A stretch of 10,784 bases of DNA from Clostridia bacterium (GCA_029256345.1 JAQSYC010000082.1:1-10784), one strand, 5' to 3'; counted from the first letter of the stretch, positions 1 through 6,743 are shown. Numbers and translations are program-made. Notes: generated by a model not told the origin, from the letters alone.

Positions 1-584
1 GGAACTGCTCCGATGTCTACCGTTGTTTGCTCTGCATCCTCAGGGGTCTCCATCACCATAGGTGTTCTAATAACAGCTGTCTGACTTCCTACGGTAAGCA
101 CCACTTCCTTTTGACCTTGTCTAACCCATTTTTTAACACTAATCTGTCTGGTTTCTGAATTCCACTGAACAGTTGCTCCTAAAATATGGTCTGCTACAAA
201 TCTCAGGGGCAAAAAGGTTCTTCCATCAATCACTTTAGGAGGGGCCAGAAGCGTCTGAACTTCACCATTAACGATTGCTGTGTTTGAATTTAACGCCAGT
301 ATCACTTGATTGGTCTGAGGTGCTTCTATTGCCTCGTTATTTTCTTGTTCTGCAGTATTTTCTGGAGCTTCTCCCTTGCCTTCTGGGACTTCTAAAACTT
401 CTTCTGGTACCAATTGCTCACCATCTACTTGCTCATTAGAGATTGGCAATATGCTCTCATTCTCTTTATTGACTAATCCATCTACAGTTTGACGTGTCTG
501 CTCACTTAGCGGCTGTGCCAAAACATGACTGCTACTGGCAATAGTTGTTGCCAACAGTAGCATACTTATTAATTTTTTTTTCAT
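1..584 (-). CDS. Secreted protein with copper-amine-oxidase-N-type (stalk/cell-wall) domain, C-terminus outside window
   Basis: Translated from the ATG at 584, this gives 194 codons and runs off the left edge, so the C-terminus is not visible. The first ~24 residues look like a signal peptide: MKKK, then a hydrophobic stretch, ending in a VLA-Q cleavage-like site. Residues ~25-90 are a low-complexity, Glu/Asn-rich linker. Residues ~92-150 match the copper amine oxidase N-terminal-like domain common in secreted clostridial proteins: 'VNGEVQTLLAPPKVIDGRTF' followed by 'LPLRFVADHILGATVQWN'. This domain usually occurs in exported cell-surface proteins and does not imply amine oxidase activity. 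The ATG is preceded by AAGGAG at good spacing. The gene is 199 bases downstream of rimI and probably has its own promoter. The family assignment is solid; the biological role is unknown. Confidence 0.8.
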   Translation of the reverse strand, partial: MKKKLISMLLLATTIASSSHVLAQPLSEQTRQTVDGLVNKENESILPISNEQVDGEQLVPEEVLEVPEGKGEAPENTAEQENNEAIEAPQTNQVILALNSNTAIVNGEVQTLLAPPKVIDGRTFLPLRFVADHILGATVQWNSETRQISVKKWVRQGQKEVVLTVGSQTAVIRTPMVMETPEDAEQTTVDIGAV

Positions 585-638
585 AATATACTCCTTTTAT
601 GTATTTGCATGAGCTCTTACACTAAGATGACTCGCTTC

Positions 639-644
639 ATTATA
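639..644 (-). promoter_or_regulatory. Possible -10 element for the secreted-protein gene
   Basis: A perfect TATAAT on the minus strand lies about 55 bases upstream of the ATG at 584. No convincing -35 lies 16-18 bases further upstream, so this is a weak call. A TTGACA at 717-722 has no good -10 at correct spacing. The rest of 585-783 shows no gene. A 4-bp stem followed by a T-run near 735-765 is too weak to call a terminator for rimI. Confidence 0.3.
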
Positions 645-783
645 CCTTATTTCCCCAGAATATTAGACCCTTGGTACCATTTTGTGGGTAAAAAGTAATC
701 TATCTGTAACATATCCTGTCAAATTTAGCCTGTACCCTAACCATAAAAAATAGACCAGATATCATTGTTGGCTTATTTCTGCT

Positions 784-1224
784 TCACTGCTGTATTTGAA
801 GCTGCATAATCACTGCATCTTCTTCAGGTTTTTGGTAGTACTTTTTCCTTATGGCAATGGCGATGAATCCATAGGCTTCATACAGTGACTGAGCTGCTTG
901 ATTACTGCTTCTAACTTCTAGGGTTATAGAGAAAACTTGGTTTTGCCTAGCTCTTTCTATTAAATCGCCAAGCAGTTCTTTGCCTATGCCTTTTTTTCTA
1001 CAAGCTTTCTGTACGGCAATATTTGTTATTTCCCCTTCTCCCATGACGGCCCACAAACCTCCATAAGCTACAATTTTTTCCTCAACTACAGCCACGCTAT
1101 AAAAAGCAAGAGGGTTTTCCACCTCTTGCCTGAGAGACTCTTTTGACCAAGGAATACTAAAGCTGTCACATTCTATTTCATAGACTCTATCAATATCCTC
1201 TATTACCATCGGCCTGATGATCAT
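784..1224 (-). CDS. rimI: RimI-like ribosomal-protein-S18-type N-alpha-acetyltransferase (GNAT)
   Basis: This 146-residue protein has normal length for RimI, a cytosolic GNAT enzyme that transfers acetyl from acetyl-CoA to protein N-termini. In E. coli the substrate is ribosomal protein bS18. The acetyl-CoA pyrophosphate loop is RKKGIG at residues 76-81. The following EVRSSNQAAQSLYEAYGF segment (103-120) places Glu103 and Tyr115 exactly where E. coli RimI has its catalytic base and acid. An N-terminal IRPM..ED.D.V..IE segment is also typical. A GGGAGGG ribosome binding site precedes the ATG. The start overlaps the ancestral tsaB stop as ATGA, supporting both this start and operon membership (tsaE-tsaB-rimI). 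The order tsaE-tsaB-rimI is common in Firmicutes; tsaD, often next, is not here. Confidence 0.92.
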   Translation of the reverse strand: MIIRPMVIEDIDRVYEIECDSFSIPWSKESLRQEVENPLAFYSVAVVEEKIVAYGGLWAVMGEGEITNIAVQKACRKKGIGKELLGDLIERARQNQVFSITLEVRSSNQAAQSLYEAYGFIAIAIRKKYYQKPEEDAVIMQLQIQQ

Positions 1225-1301
1225 TTTCCCTCCCTAGCCTCCAGTTCTCTTTCAGCCTGCGATTTTCTAAGATACATCGGCACAAATAAAGCCGCTTCTA
1301 C
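1221..1301 (-). pseudogene. tsaB: Out-of-frame C-terminal remnant of tsaB
   Basis: In the frame reached by dropping one base from the G-run at 1301-1306, this stretch encodes 26 residues, beginning VEAALFVPMYLRKSQAERE, then a TGA. The YLRKSQAER motif is the usual C-terminus of TsaB. Its TGA (1223-1221) overlaps the rimI ATG (1224-1222) as ATGA, the same arrangement seen between tsaE and tsaB. This frame is therefore the ancestral end of tsaB rather than chance coding. Compared with the family, the middle of the C-terminal lobe, between the LGDAV strand and this tail, is missing. Confidence 0.75.
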
Positions 1302-1812
1302 CCCCCTTTAACGGCCAAACTGCATCTCCCAGAAAAACAATCATCTCCTGTTTATCTGAAAGTTCCTTCAGGTACTCATCACTATCCACCGCCCTATAGT
1401 CTGTAAGCCTCTCAAGCTCTTTACCTGCCCATTTGTAAGCGGCTGTATAGACTTGATTTCTTCTTGCATCCATCATAGGACATATCATATAGGCAGTATG
1501 CGGTATATTATTGGCCATCACATCAAGCGTTGGTATCCCTACCACAGGTATGTCCAGTGCCATCGCCAAAGCTTTGGCCGTTGTTACCCCAATTCTAAGT
1601 CCTGTAAAAGAGCCTGGTCCGCTTGTTACAGCTATGGCATCAAGGGACTTTAAATCCAACCCAATCAGCTCTTTTAAATGCGCCATCATTGGCATAATGG
1701 TTTCCGAGTGTGTCAGCTTATGACATATATAATATTCTCCCACTAATCGGTCTTCCTTCATATAAGCTATGCTTCCAGCTATCCCAGATGCATCTATTCC
1801 TAAAATATTCAT
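1267..1812 (-). CDS. tsaB: TsaB, tRNA t6A37 threonylcarbamoyltransferase partner subunit, truncated by frameshift
   Basis: TsaB is an inactive ASKHA-fold paralogue of TsaD. It works with TsaD and TsaE to transfer threonylcarbamoyl to A37 of ANN-decoding tRNAs. The N-terminal half is normal: MNILGIDAS at 1-9, GPGSFTGLRIG at 65-75, and the MMDARRNQVY block at 113-122. The open frame stops after 181 residues, against roughly 220-240 in the family. It ends in an unrelated tail after LGDAVWPLKG. The family's C-terminal signature (P.YLRKSQAERE) is present in another frame at 1221-1301. Joining the two requires skipping one base, most simply in the run of six G (1301-1306), and gives about 196 residues, still about 35-40 short. 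The start overlaps the tsaE stop as ATGA. The gene is either recently broken or misread. Confidence 0.85.
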   Translation of the reverse strand: MNILGIDASGIAGSIAYMKEDRLVGEYYICHKLTHSETIMPMMAHLKELIGLDLKSLDAIAVTSGPGSFTGLRIGVTTAKALAMALDIPVVGIPTLDVMANNIPHTAYMICPMMDARRNQVYTAAYKWAGKELERLTDYRAVDSDEYLKELSDKQEMIVFLGDAVWPLKGGRSGFICADVS

Positions 1813-2240
1813 TTTGCTGACTCCTTAATACTAATTTTTCTATACTCAAAACTCTTACTTAAGTCTTTTTCTATATAAATCCACTTAGCCTCTTTAGGAA
1901 TAACTTCCCTCACATTGTTGGCCCATTCAACTAAGCATACGCCACATCCAAAGAAATAATCTTCATAACCAATCATTTCTAACTCATCACTGTCTTCTAT
2001 CCTATACATATCAAAATGATATAAGGGTAATTTCCCTTCGTATTCCTGCACGATGGTAAAAGTTGGACTTGTTACGTGCTCTTCTATACCTAATCCTTTA
2101 GCAAAACCTTTTGAAAAGATTGTTTTTCCGACCCCAAGGTCTCCTATCAAGCAATAAATCTCCCCTGCCTCGGCCTTTTTCCCTATTTGATACCCTATCT
2201 CTAAGGTTTGGTTTTCAGATATCGTTTCAAACATAATCAT
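1809..2240 (-). CDS. tsaE: TsaE, ATPase of the tRNA t6A synthesis complex
   Basis: TsaE is a small P-loop ATPase that binds and cycles the TsaB-TsaD complex during tRNA t6A37 formation. At 143 residues the length is normal. The Walker A motif is GDLGVGKT at 33-40. The switch-I-like block is TSPTFTIVQEY at 57-67, and HFDMYR (75-80) with LVEWANN (103-109) completes the family signature, Glu105 closing the Walker B-like strand. An AGAGG sequence lies 8 bases before the ATG at 2240. The internal Met3 is a less well spaced alternative start. It is the first gene of the tsaE-tsaB-rimI operon, and its stop overlaps the tsaB start as ATGA, suggesting translational coupling. A good promoter lies at 2278-2306. 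Confidence 0.95.
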   Translation of the reverse strand: MIMFETISENQTLEIGYQIGKKAEAGEIYCLIGDLGVGKTIFSKGFAKGLGIEEHVTSPTFTIVQEYEGKLPLYHFDMYRIEDSDELEMIGYEDYFFGCGVCLVEWANNVREVIPKEAKWIYIEKDLSKSFEYRKISIKESAK

Positions 2241-2277
2241 TTGTGTATCCTCTCTATCATTTTTTATCCATTAACTC

Positions 2278-2306
2278 ATTTTAATACTAGCTTATCAAAC
2301 TTTCAA
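2278..2306 (-). promoter_or_regulatory. Sigma-A-type promoter of the tsaE-tsaB-rimI operon
   Basis: On the minus strand the -35 is TTGAAA (2301-2306) and the -10 is TAAAAT (2278-2283), separated by exactly 17 bases. Each hexamer matches consensus at 5 of 6 positions. The predicted transcript would start near 2271 and leave a leader of about 30 bases before tsaE. Confidence 0.7.
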
Positions 2307-2333
2307 CCAAATTCCCTTAGACTCTTTAAAATA

Positions 2334-2362
2334 TTACCATATTTCAGCCACTTATGCATAAT
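2334..2362 (+). promoter_or_regulatory. Probable rubrerythrin promoter with overlapping palindromes
   Basis: The best plus-strand match is TTACCA (2334-2339), 17 bases, then CATAAT (2357-2362). Two inverted repeats overlap it. AAATAT-tacc-ATATTT (2329-2344) covers the -35, and the perfect palindrome TTATGCATAA (2352-2361) covers the -10. The octamer TGCATAAT recurs 22 bases downstream (2377-2384), about two helical turns away. Operators at rubrerythrin genes are often bound by PerR in clostridia. The sequence here is AT-rich and palindromic but is not a clear PerR box, so the regulator is not assigned. Confidence 0.5.
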
Positions 2363-2413
2363 ATACGTTTTAAAAGTGCATAATGATTTCAAAACACTGA
2401 AAGGGGTTATACC

Positions 2414-3004
2414 ATGAGCAGACTGCAAGGCAGCAAAACTTTACTTAATCTTATGGCCGCATTTGCCGGTGAGTCACAAGCACGTACAAGATACGACCTA
2501 TACGCTGAGATAGCTCGCAACGAAGGGCATGCTTATCTTCAAAGCATCTTTGAGGAAACGTCTAAAAATGAGATTGCCCATGCACAAATCTTTTTTAACT
2601 ATCTGACGGACGATCTCAAAAACGGCGAATTCCCCGTCCATACCAACTATCCTGTCGGCATGTTTCATACTACTGAAAATCTTTTATATGCTGCGGCCGG
2701 TGAACAGGATGAGGCCACAAATGTTTACCCTTCATTTGCTAAGATAGCTGCTGAGGAAGGTTTTAAAGATATCGCCAATACCTTTAAGATGATCAGCGAA
2801 ATAGAAGCTCATCACGAAGCACGTTTTATGCAGCTGGCAGATCAAATGAAAAGCAATACCCTTTACAAAAAAGAGCAAAAAGTTTACTGGAAATGTCTAA
2901 ACTGCGGCCATGTACACGAGGGGCTTTCAGCCCCCGGCGTTTGCCCAGTCTGCAAACATCCTCAGGGTTATTTTTATGTGGTTCAAGATATTGTGATGGG
3001 ATAA
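2414..3004 (+). CDS. Rubrerythrin (diiron peroxidase with rubredoxin domain)
   Basis: Rubrerythrin reduces hydrogen peroxide to water in the cytoplasm of anaerobes, taking electrons through its rubredoxin domain. At 196 residues it has the standard two-domain length. The N-terminal four-helix bundle carries the diiron ligands: Glu20 (AGESQA), Glu53 and His56 (NEIAHAQ), Glu97 and Glu100 (GEQDEA), and Glu131 and His134 (EAHHE). The C-terminal rubredoxin-like knuckle has CLNC (161-164) and CPVC (177-180). All ligands are present, so it should be active. AAAGGGG precedes the ATG. It is the only gene on the plus strand, monocistronic, divergent from tsaE and convergent with ribU, with a strong terminator right after its stop. 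Its likely role is oxidative stress defence. Confidence 0.95.
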   Translation: MSRLQGSKTLLNLMAAFAGESQARTRYDLYAEIARNEGHAYLQSIFEETSKNEIAHAQIFFNYLTDDLKNGEFPVHTNYPVGMFHTTENLLYAAAGEQDEATNVYPSFAKIAAEEGFKDIANTFKMISEIEAHHEARFMQLADQMKSNTLYKKEQKVYWKCLNCGHVHEGLSAPGVCPVCKHPQGYFYVVQDIVMG

Positions 3005-3048
3005 AAAAATAAAGTCAAAAACAATTTCTTGTTTTTGACTTTATTTTT
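3005..3048. terminator. Bidirectional intrinsic terminator between rubrerythrin and ribU
   Basis: A perfect 20-bp inverted repeat (3005-3024 and 3029-3048) with a 4-base loop lies between the convergent stops. The core stem is AAAGTCAAAAACAA paired with its complement. The outer stem is A-rich on one side and T-rich on the other, so a T-tract follows the stem in either direction. It overlaps the last two bases of the ribU stop codon and begins right at the end of the rubrerythrin gene. Confidence 0.9.
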
Positions 3049-3610
3049 ATTTATTGAGCTGAACAACACTTTCATGTTCATTAATAAGACCTCTGAGACG
3101 TTTATAAAGTATAAAGGTAATGGTGCCATTCACCCCTGCTTTAAGGATATTAAAAGGAATAATAATCGGAACTAACATCCCTAATACAGCTTCAAGCGGA
3201 GCCCCTAAGAAAATCGGTGTAAAAATAATATTCCATAGTACCATCGTAAAAGTCATCGTCAAAGTACCAAGAACTAATGCCATAATGCCCGATCTTTTTG
3301 TTTTGCTGCGTTTATAAATATTGCCTGCTACAATGACAAAACTCCCTGTCGCAAATATATGCATCATGATCCCAATGATACCACTGGCAGAACTCACTGT
3401 AAGTCCTTGTATAACAGCTGCTATGACAGCAATAATAAGTCCTGCTAAGGGCCCAAAAGCAAAAGCACCAAAAATAATCGGAATATCTGCTGGGTCGTAT
3501 TCTAGATAAGGTGCTGCCGGAAAAATAGGGAAATGAATCAAATAAACTAACACCACCGAAAGTGCAATAAGCACCGCCATATTCACTAATTTTTTTGTAT
3601 TACTCATCAT
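3047..3610 (-). CDS. ribU: Riboflavin ECF transporter S component (RibU-like)
   Basis: This 187-residue integral membrane protein has about six hydrophobic segments (near 9-27, 42-55, 55-70, 77-98, 109-131, 145-169). The IHFPIFPAAPYLEYDPADIP block (25-44), the following FGAFAFGP, and the PFN..K motif near 152-157 are characteristic of RibU. RibU binds riboflavin and joins the shared EcfT-EcfA-EcfA' module, which is not in this window. Substrate assignment is strengthened by the FMN riboswitch directly upstream. An AAAGGAG site precedes two adjacent ATG codons; either Met1 or Met2 could be used. It appears to be a single-gene transcript ended by the bidirectional hairpin at 3005-3048. Confidence 0.92.
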   Translation of the reverse strand: MMSNTKKLVNMAVLIALSVVLVYLIHFPIFPAAPYLEYDPADIPIIFGAFAFGPLAGLIIAVIAAVIQGLTVSSASGIIGIMMHIFATGSFVIVAGNIYKRSKTKRSGIMALVLGTLTMTFTMVLWNIIFTPIFLGAPLEAVLGMLVPIIIPFNILKAGVNGTITFILYKRLRGLINEHESVVQLNK

Positions 3611-3639
3611 ATAATCTCCTTTAAAATAAATATTTCAAA

Positions 3640-3674
3640 TATAAAAAGCAACCCAGATATTCTTAGGGTTGCTT
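3640..3674 (-). terminator. Riboswitch-controlled intrinsic terminator upstream of ribU
   Basis: On the minus strand AAGCAACCC (3666-3674) pairs perfectly with GGGTTGCTT (3646-3654) across an 11-base loop, followed by a T-rich tract. It sits between the FMN aptamer and the ribU ribosome binding site, the position expected for the expression platform of an OFF switch. Confidence 0.9.
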
Positions 3675-3713
3675 ATATTATGTGAGGTTATACAATGAAT
3701 CATAATATACAAC
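3668..3713 (-). promoter_or_regulatory. Antiterminator of the FMN riboswitch
   Basis: The aptamer's 3' edge and following bases (3701-3713, GTTGTATATTATG on the minus strand) pair with 3668-3682 (CATAATATA, two unpaired bases, CAAC). That gives nine plus four base pairs. This helix takes the 3' strand of aptamer helix P1 and the 5' arm of the terminator. P1 formation and antitermination are therefore mutually exclusive: FMN bound means P1 forms, the terminator forms and ribU is off. Confidence 0.75.
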
Positions 3714-3830
3714 TCTTCTGCCATCCAGACTTTACTGTCGGTTTTGGATTTTCACCAAATCAATACATCCCTTAAGATGTAGTCGCGGACTTTACCGCCG
3801 GTCGGGAATTTCACCCTGCCCTGAAGAATT
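3711..3830 (-). ncRNA. FMN riboswitch aptamer (RFN element)
   Basis: The minus strand carries the conserved RFN blocks in order: GGGCAGGGTGAAATTCCCGA, then CCGGCGGTAAAGTCCGCGA, a variable stem with ATC..GGGAT, then GATTTGGTG.AAATCC, then ACCGACAGTAAAGTCTGGAT, closing with GGCAGAAGAG. Helix P1 forms between AATTCTTC (3823-3830) and GAAGAGTT (3711-3718) with one or two wobble pairs. The element senses flavin mononucleotide and here controls ribU. Confidence 0.97.
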
Positions 3831-3840
3831 AGATTAACTT

Positions 3841-3846
3841 CTTATA
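3841..3846 (-). promoter_or_regulatory. Possible -10 element for the ribU riboswitch transcript
   Basis: TATAAG on the minus strand lies about 10 bases before aptamer helix P1, a reasonable place for a -10. No good -35 is seen at normal spacing, so the promoter is only suggested. It would overlap the 3' end of the upstream glycosylase-like gene. Confidence 0.3.
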
Positions 3847-3852
3847 TTCAAT

Positions 3853-4431
3853 TTAATATAAAGTATACTCCATGTTGAGGATATTCCCTCCTGTCATGAT
3901 ATAAGATGGGAATACTCTGATGTCTCCATAAAAATATTGATTTTTTCGTATCTTATAGGTTGATTCAGATGGAATAACGTTCTTTTTTGTGTTCTTCTTG
4001 GTAATCATGTTAAAGGCCTTTTTAGCCACATCCCCCATTAACATAATAACACGTAAATTAGGGTATAGTTTTAATTCTTCTTCTAATATAAAGTTATGGC
4101 TCTTAATGACATCGCTATCTACTGAATAACTGGATTTAGGACATTTAACAGCAGTTGTAATATAAATCCCTTTATTAATGATATCCTGAATGTTGTTAAC
4201 ATCTGCTCCAGCATTTCTAAATAAAGAGAGTGTCGTTTTCATATAGTCGGGCTGTTTAGCCGTACTGTAAAAAAAGTCACTAGGGTCTTGTGGTGTAACC
4301 TCATTTACCATGATTACCTTGATATGTTTTGGATCCAAACAGATATCAGGCAATTGCAATCTGTCCATATTATCAGTCTGTTTACTTTGGATGATATAGT
4401 TTGTAAGATACTCTTTTACATCAACCTGCAT
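3853..4431 (-). CDS. Divergent uracil-DNA-glycosylase-superfamily-like protein
   Basis: This 192-residue soluble protein shows the outline of the UDG fold. A first strand ends in VIMVNEVTPQDP (39-50), at the place of the family GEAPG motif. ITTAVKCPK (91-99) corresponds to the NVVKCRPP-type strand, VIMLMGDVAKKAF (128-140) to the 'LG..A' strand, and VFPSYIMTGGN (173-183) to the usual 'PS.HPS' loop. The catalytic-loop histidine is absent, and Cys31 and Cys97 are the only cysteines, so the 4Fe-4S cluster of family 4/5 enzymes is not possible. It may bind DNA or a base without being a standard glycosylase. AAGGAGG lies 7 bases before the ATG. It follows tex by 71 bases with no terminator between, so cotranscription is likely. 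Confidence 0.6.
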   Translation of the reverse strand: MQVDVKEYLTNYIIQSKQTDNMDRLQLPDICLDPKHIKVIMVNEVTPQDPSDFFYSTAKQPDYMKTTLSLFRNAGADVNNIQDIINKGIYITTAVKCPKSSYSVDSDVIKSHNFILEEELKLYPNLRVIMLMGDVAKKAFNMITKKNTKKNVIPSESTYKIRKNQYFYGDIRVFPSYIMTGGNILNMEYTLY

Positions 4432-4502
4432 TAATATTCCTCCTTATATTCTTTATCTTTTACAACAATTGAACAAGATACTACAAATGCCAAATCTCTG
4501 CT

Positions 4503-6638
4503 TTAGACCTTCATACTTAGTGCAATCTTATTTTTCTCTACATCTACAGAAAGAATGATAATATCCACGATATCCCCTACTTTAACCACTTCTAAAGGAT
4601 GTTTAATAAATTTATTGCTCATCTGTGAGACATGTACAAGTCCATCTTGGTGAACCCCTATATCAACAAAAGCCCCAAAGTCTACTATATTTCTGACCGT
4701 ACCTTTGAGTTTCATCCCTTCTTTGAGGTCTTTAATTTCTAAGACTTCACTGTGCAGGATAGGTTTTGGCATATCTTCCCTTGGATCCCTGCCTGGTTTT
4801 TCTAATTCCTTGATGATATCCACCACTGTAGGGACCCCTGCACCCAGTCTGCTTGCTATGTTTTCTACATCGGCAATCTTTGTATGAATATCTTTAAAAC
4901 TTGTACTTCCTAGGTCTTTTTTCGAATACCCTAACTCTTCAAGAAGCTTGTGAGCCAGTTCATAGGACTCTGGATGAACGCCTGTAGCATCCAAAAACTG
5001 CTTACCGTCTGTAATTCTTAGAAATCCTGCGCATTGCTCAAATACTTTTGGCCCCAGCCCTTTTACTTTTTTGATTTGAGCCCTTGTCGTAAACTTACCA
5101 CACTCTTCCCTATAAGCAATAATATTTTGTGAAACTGTTTTTTTAATACCTGCTACGTATTGGAGCAAAGAAGCAGAGGCTGTATTAACATCCACGCCTA
5201 CCTCATTAACGGCGCCTTCCACAACACCGCCTAAGGCTACTTCAAGCCTTTTTTGATTCATATCATGCTGATATTGCCCCACGCCTATTGCTTTAGGATC
5301 TATCTTTACTAGTTCTGAAAGAGGATCTTGAAGCCTTCTGGCGATAGATACAGCACTTCTCACGCCCACATCGTCATGAGGGAATTCTTCTGTCGCCAGT
5401 TTGGAGGCTGAATACACCGAAGCCCCTGCTTCATTAACAATCACATAATGGATAGGGCGATCTATTTCTTTAAGCATGTCCGCTACAAACTTTTCCGTTT
5501 CTCTAGAGGCTGTGCCGTTTCCTATAGATAATAAATCCACTGAATAGGTCTCAATCAGCGCCTTAAGTTCTTTTTTAGCTTCTACGACTTTACTTTGAGG
5601 TGGGGTAGGATAAACTACCGTCTTAGCTAACTTTTTCCCGGTAGCATCTACGACTGCTATTTTACAGCCAGTACGGTAAGCTGGGTCCACTCCCATAACA
5701 TGATGCCCTTTAATAGGTGCCTGCATCAGCAGCTGATGCAGATTTTTTTTGAATACTTCTAGTGCACCCTCTTCTGCCTTTTCTGTCAGTTCTCCTCTAA
5801 TATCTCTTTCTACCGCTGGTGCTATAAGCCTTTTGTAGCTATCTTGAATCACTTCTTCCAGCAGTCCCCTTGCCGCACTATCTTTAATGATGGCTTGTTT
5901 ATCTAAGTATCTTACAATATCTTCTATAGGTGCTTCTATTTTTACAGTCAAAGCCTTTTCATTTTCTCCTCTGTTAATCGCCAAAATGCGATGTCCCGGA
6001 ATAGTATGAATAGGCTCACTATAGCTGTAGTACATGTCATAAACCGTTTTTTCTTTTTCATCTTTTGCTTTGGAAACAATCATACCTTTTTTAAAGGTGA
6101 GCTCTCTGATATACCCTCTAAAGACTGCTTGATCTGATAACTCTTCTGCCAAGATATCTTTAGCCCCCTCTAAAGCTGCTTTGATGTCCTCAACTCCTTT
6201 TTCCGGTTCTACAAAAGCTTTGGCTTCCTGCTCTATGTTTTTTTCTTTTTGTCCCATGATGATAAGCGCCAAGGCTTCTAACCCCTTTTCCTTGGCTATC
6301 GTTGCCCTTGTCCTTTTCTTTGGCCTATAGGGCAGATACAAGTCTTCCACCTGTGTTACGGTCACAGCCTCCTGTACAGCTTTTCGCAGTTCATCAGTAA
6401 GCTTACCTTGCTCTTCTATACTTTTTATAACTTGCTCTTTTTTGGCCTCAAGATTTTGCAGATATGCAAATCGTTCTCCAAAATGACGTAGCACTTCATC
6501 ATTTAGTCCCCCTGTAAGTTCCTTTCTATACCTGGCTATGAAAGGTATGGTGTTCCCTTCTTCTATTAATTTCACGGTGTTTTCTACCTGATGTTTTTTT
6601 ATATTAAGCTCTTGCTGTAAAATGTTTATAATATCCAT
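4503..6638 (-). CDS. tex: Tex-family S1 RNA-binding protein (transcription accessory protein)
   Basis: At 711 residues the full Tex architecture is visible. The N-terminal helical region runs from 1 to ~190 and includes NTIPFIARYRKELTGGL. A YqgF/RNase-H-like domain begins at MGVDPAYRTGCK (~315-326) and continues to ~430. A helix-hairpin-helix region lies at ~494-545 (KKTVSQNIIAYRE and KKVKGLGPKVFEQCAGFLRI). A C-terminal S1 domain covers ~644-711 (LKGTVRNIVDFGAFVDIG, DGLVHVSQ). Tex binds nucleic acid through S1 and associates with transcription; its exact role varies between species. The protein stops right after the S1 fold, without the basic tail many homologues carry. AAGGAG lies 6 bases before the ATG. 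A terminator lies upstream, so the gene needs its own promoter. Confidence 0.95.
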   Translation of the reverse strand: MDIINILQQELNIKKHQVENTVKLIEEGNTIPFIARYRKELTGGLNDEVLRHFGERFAYLQNLEAKKEQVIKSIEEQGKLTDELRKAVQEAVTVTQVEDLYLPYRPKKRTRATIAKEKGLEALALIIMGQKEKNIEQEAKAFVEPEKGVEDIKAALEGAKDILAEELSDQAVFRGYIRELTFKKGMIVSKAKDEKEKTVYDMYYSYSEPIHTIPGHRILAINRGENEKALTVKIEAPIEDIVRYLDKQAIIKDSAARGLLEEVIQDSYKRLIAPAVERDIRGELTEKAEEGALEVFKKNLHQLLMQAPIKGHHVMGVDPAYRTGCKIAVVDATGKKLAKTVVYPTPPQSKVVEAKKELKALIETYSVDLLSIGNGTASRETEKFVADMLKEIDRPIHYVIVNEAGASVYSASKLATEEFPHDDVGVRSAVSIARRLQDPLSELVKIDPKAIGVGQYQHDMNQKRLEVALGGVVEGAVNEVGVDVNTASASLLQYVAGIKKTVSQNIIAYREECGKFTTRAQIKKVKGLGPKVFEQCAGFLRITDGKQFLDATGVHPESYELAHKLLEELGYSKKDLGSTSFKDIHTKIADVENIASRLGAGVPTVVDIIKELEKPGRDPREDMPKPILHSEVLEIKDLKEGMKLKGTVRNIVDFGAFVDIGVHQDGLVHVSQMSNKFIKHPLEVVKVGDIVDIIILSVDVEKNKIALSMKV

Positions 6639-6665
6639 GTTTTTCTCCTTAGTTTGCTAGTATCT

Positions 6666-6697
6666 TATAGTTATCCTATCATATTTGAGGTCAAAAA
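6666..6697 (-). promoter_or_regulatory. Possible tex promoter
   Basis: Just after the kinase-operon terminator the minus strand has TTGACC (about 6692-6697), with CTATAA or TATAAG 18-19 bases downstream (about 6666-6674). Spacing is longer than ideal. The position between a terminator and the tex ribosome binding site supports a promoter here. Confidence 0.4.
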
Positions 6698-6730
6698 TAT
6701 AGTCTGTACACCTCTGTCTGTACAGACTAT
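6692..6730 (-). terminator. Intrinsic terminator of the histidine kinase operon
   Basis: A perfect 12-bp stem is formed by ATAGTCTGTACA (6719-6730 on the minus strand) and TGTACAGACTAT (6699-6710), with an 8-base loop. It is followed by ATTTTTG. It begins about 14 bases after the stop of the second kinase gene and isolates the kinase pair from tex. Confidence 0.88.
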
Positions 6731-6743
6731 CCCCCTCACTATG

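Noticed and set aside
717..722. Consensus TTGACA as -35 for the secreted-protein gene
   Set aside because: The hexamer 17 bases downstream (ATTACT) matches -10 poorly, and the perfect TATAAT at 639-644 is far too distant to pair with it.
735..775. Terminator after rimI
   Set aside because: Only a four-pair stem precedes the T-run; too weak to call.
1295..1310. Programmed ribosomal frameshift in tsaB at AAAGGGGGG
   Set aside because: Reaching the C-terminal frame needs a +1 (or -2) shift, not the common -1 slip. No stimulatory structure is evident, and part of the protein is missing as well. A mutation or sequence error is simpler.
6699..6730. 12-bp inverted repeat as a mobile-element end or operator
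   Set aside because: It directly follows a stop codon, has an 8-base loop and is followed by a T-run; a terminator explains it fully.
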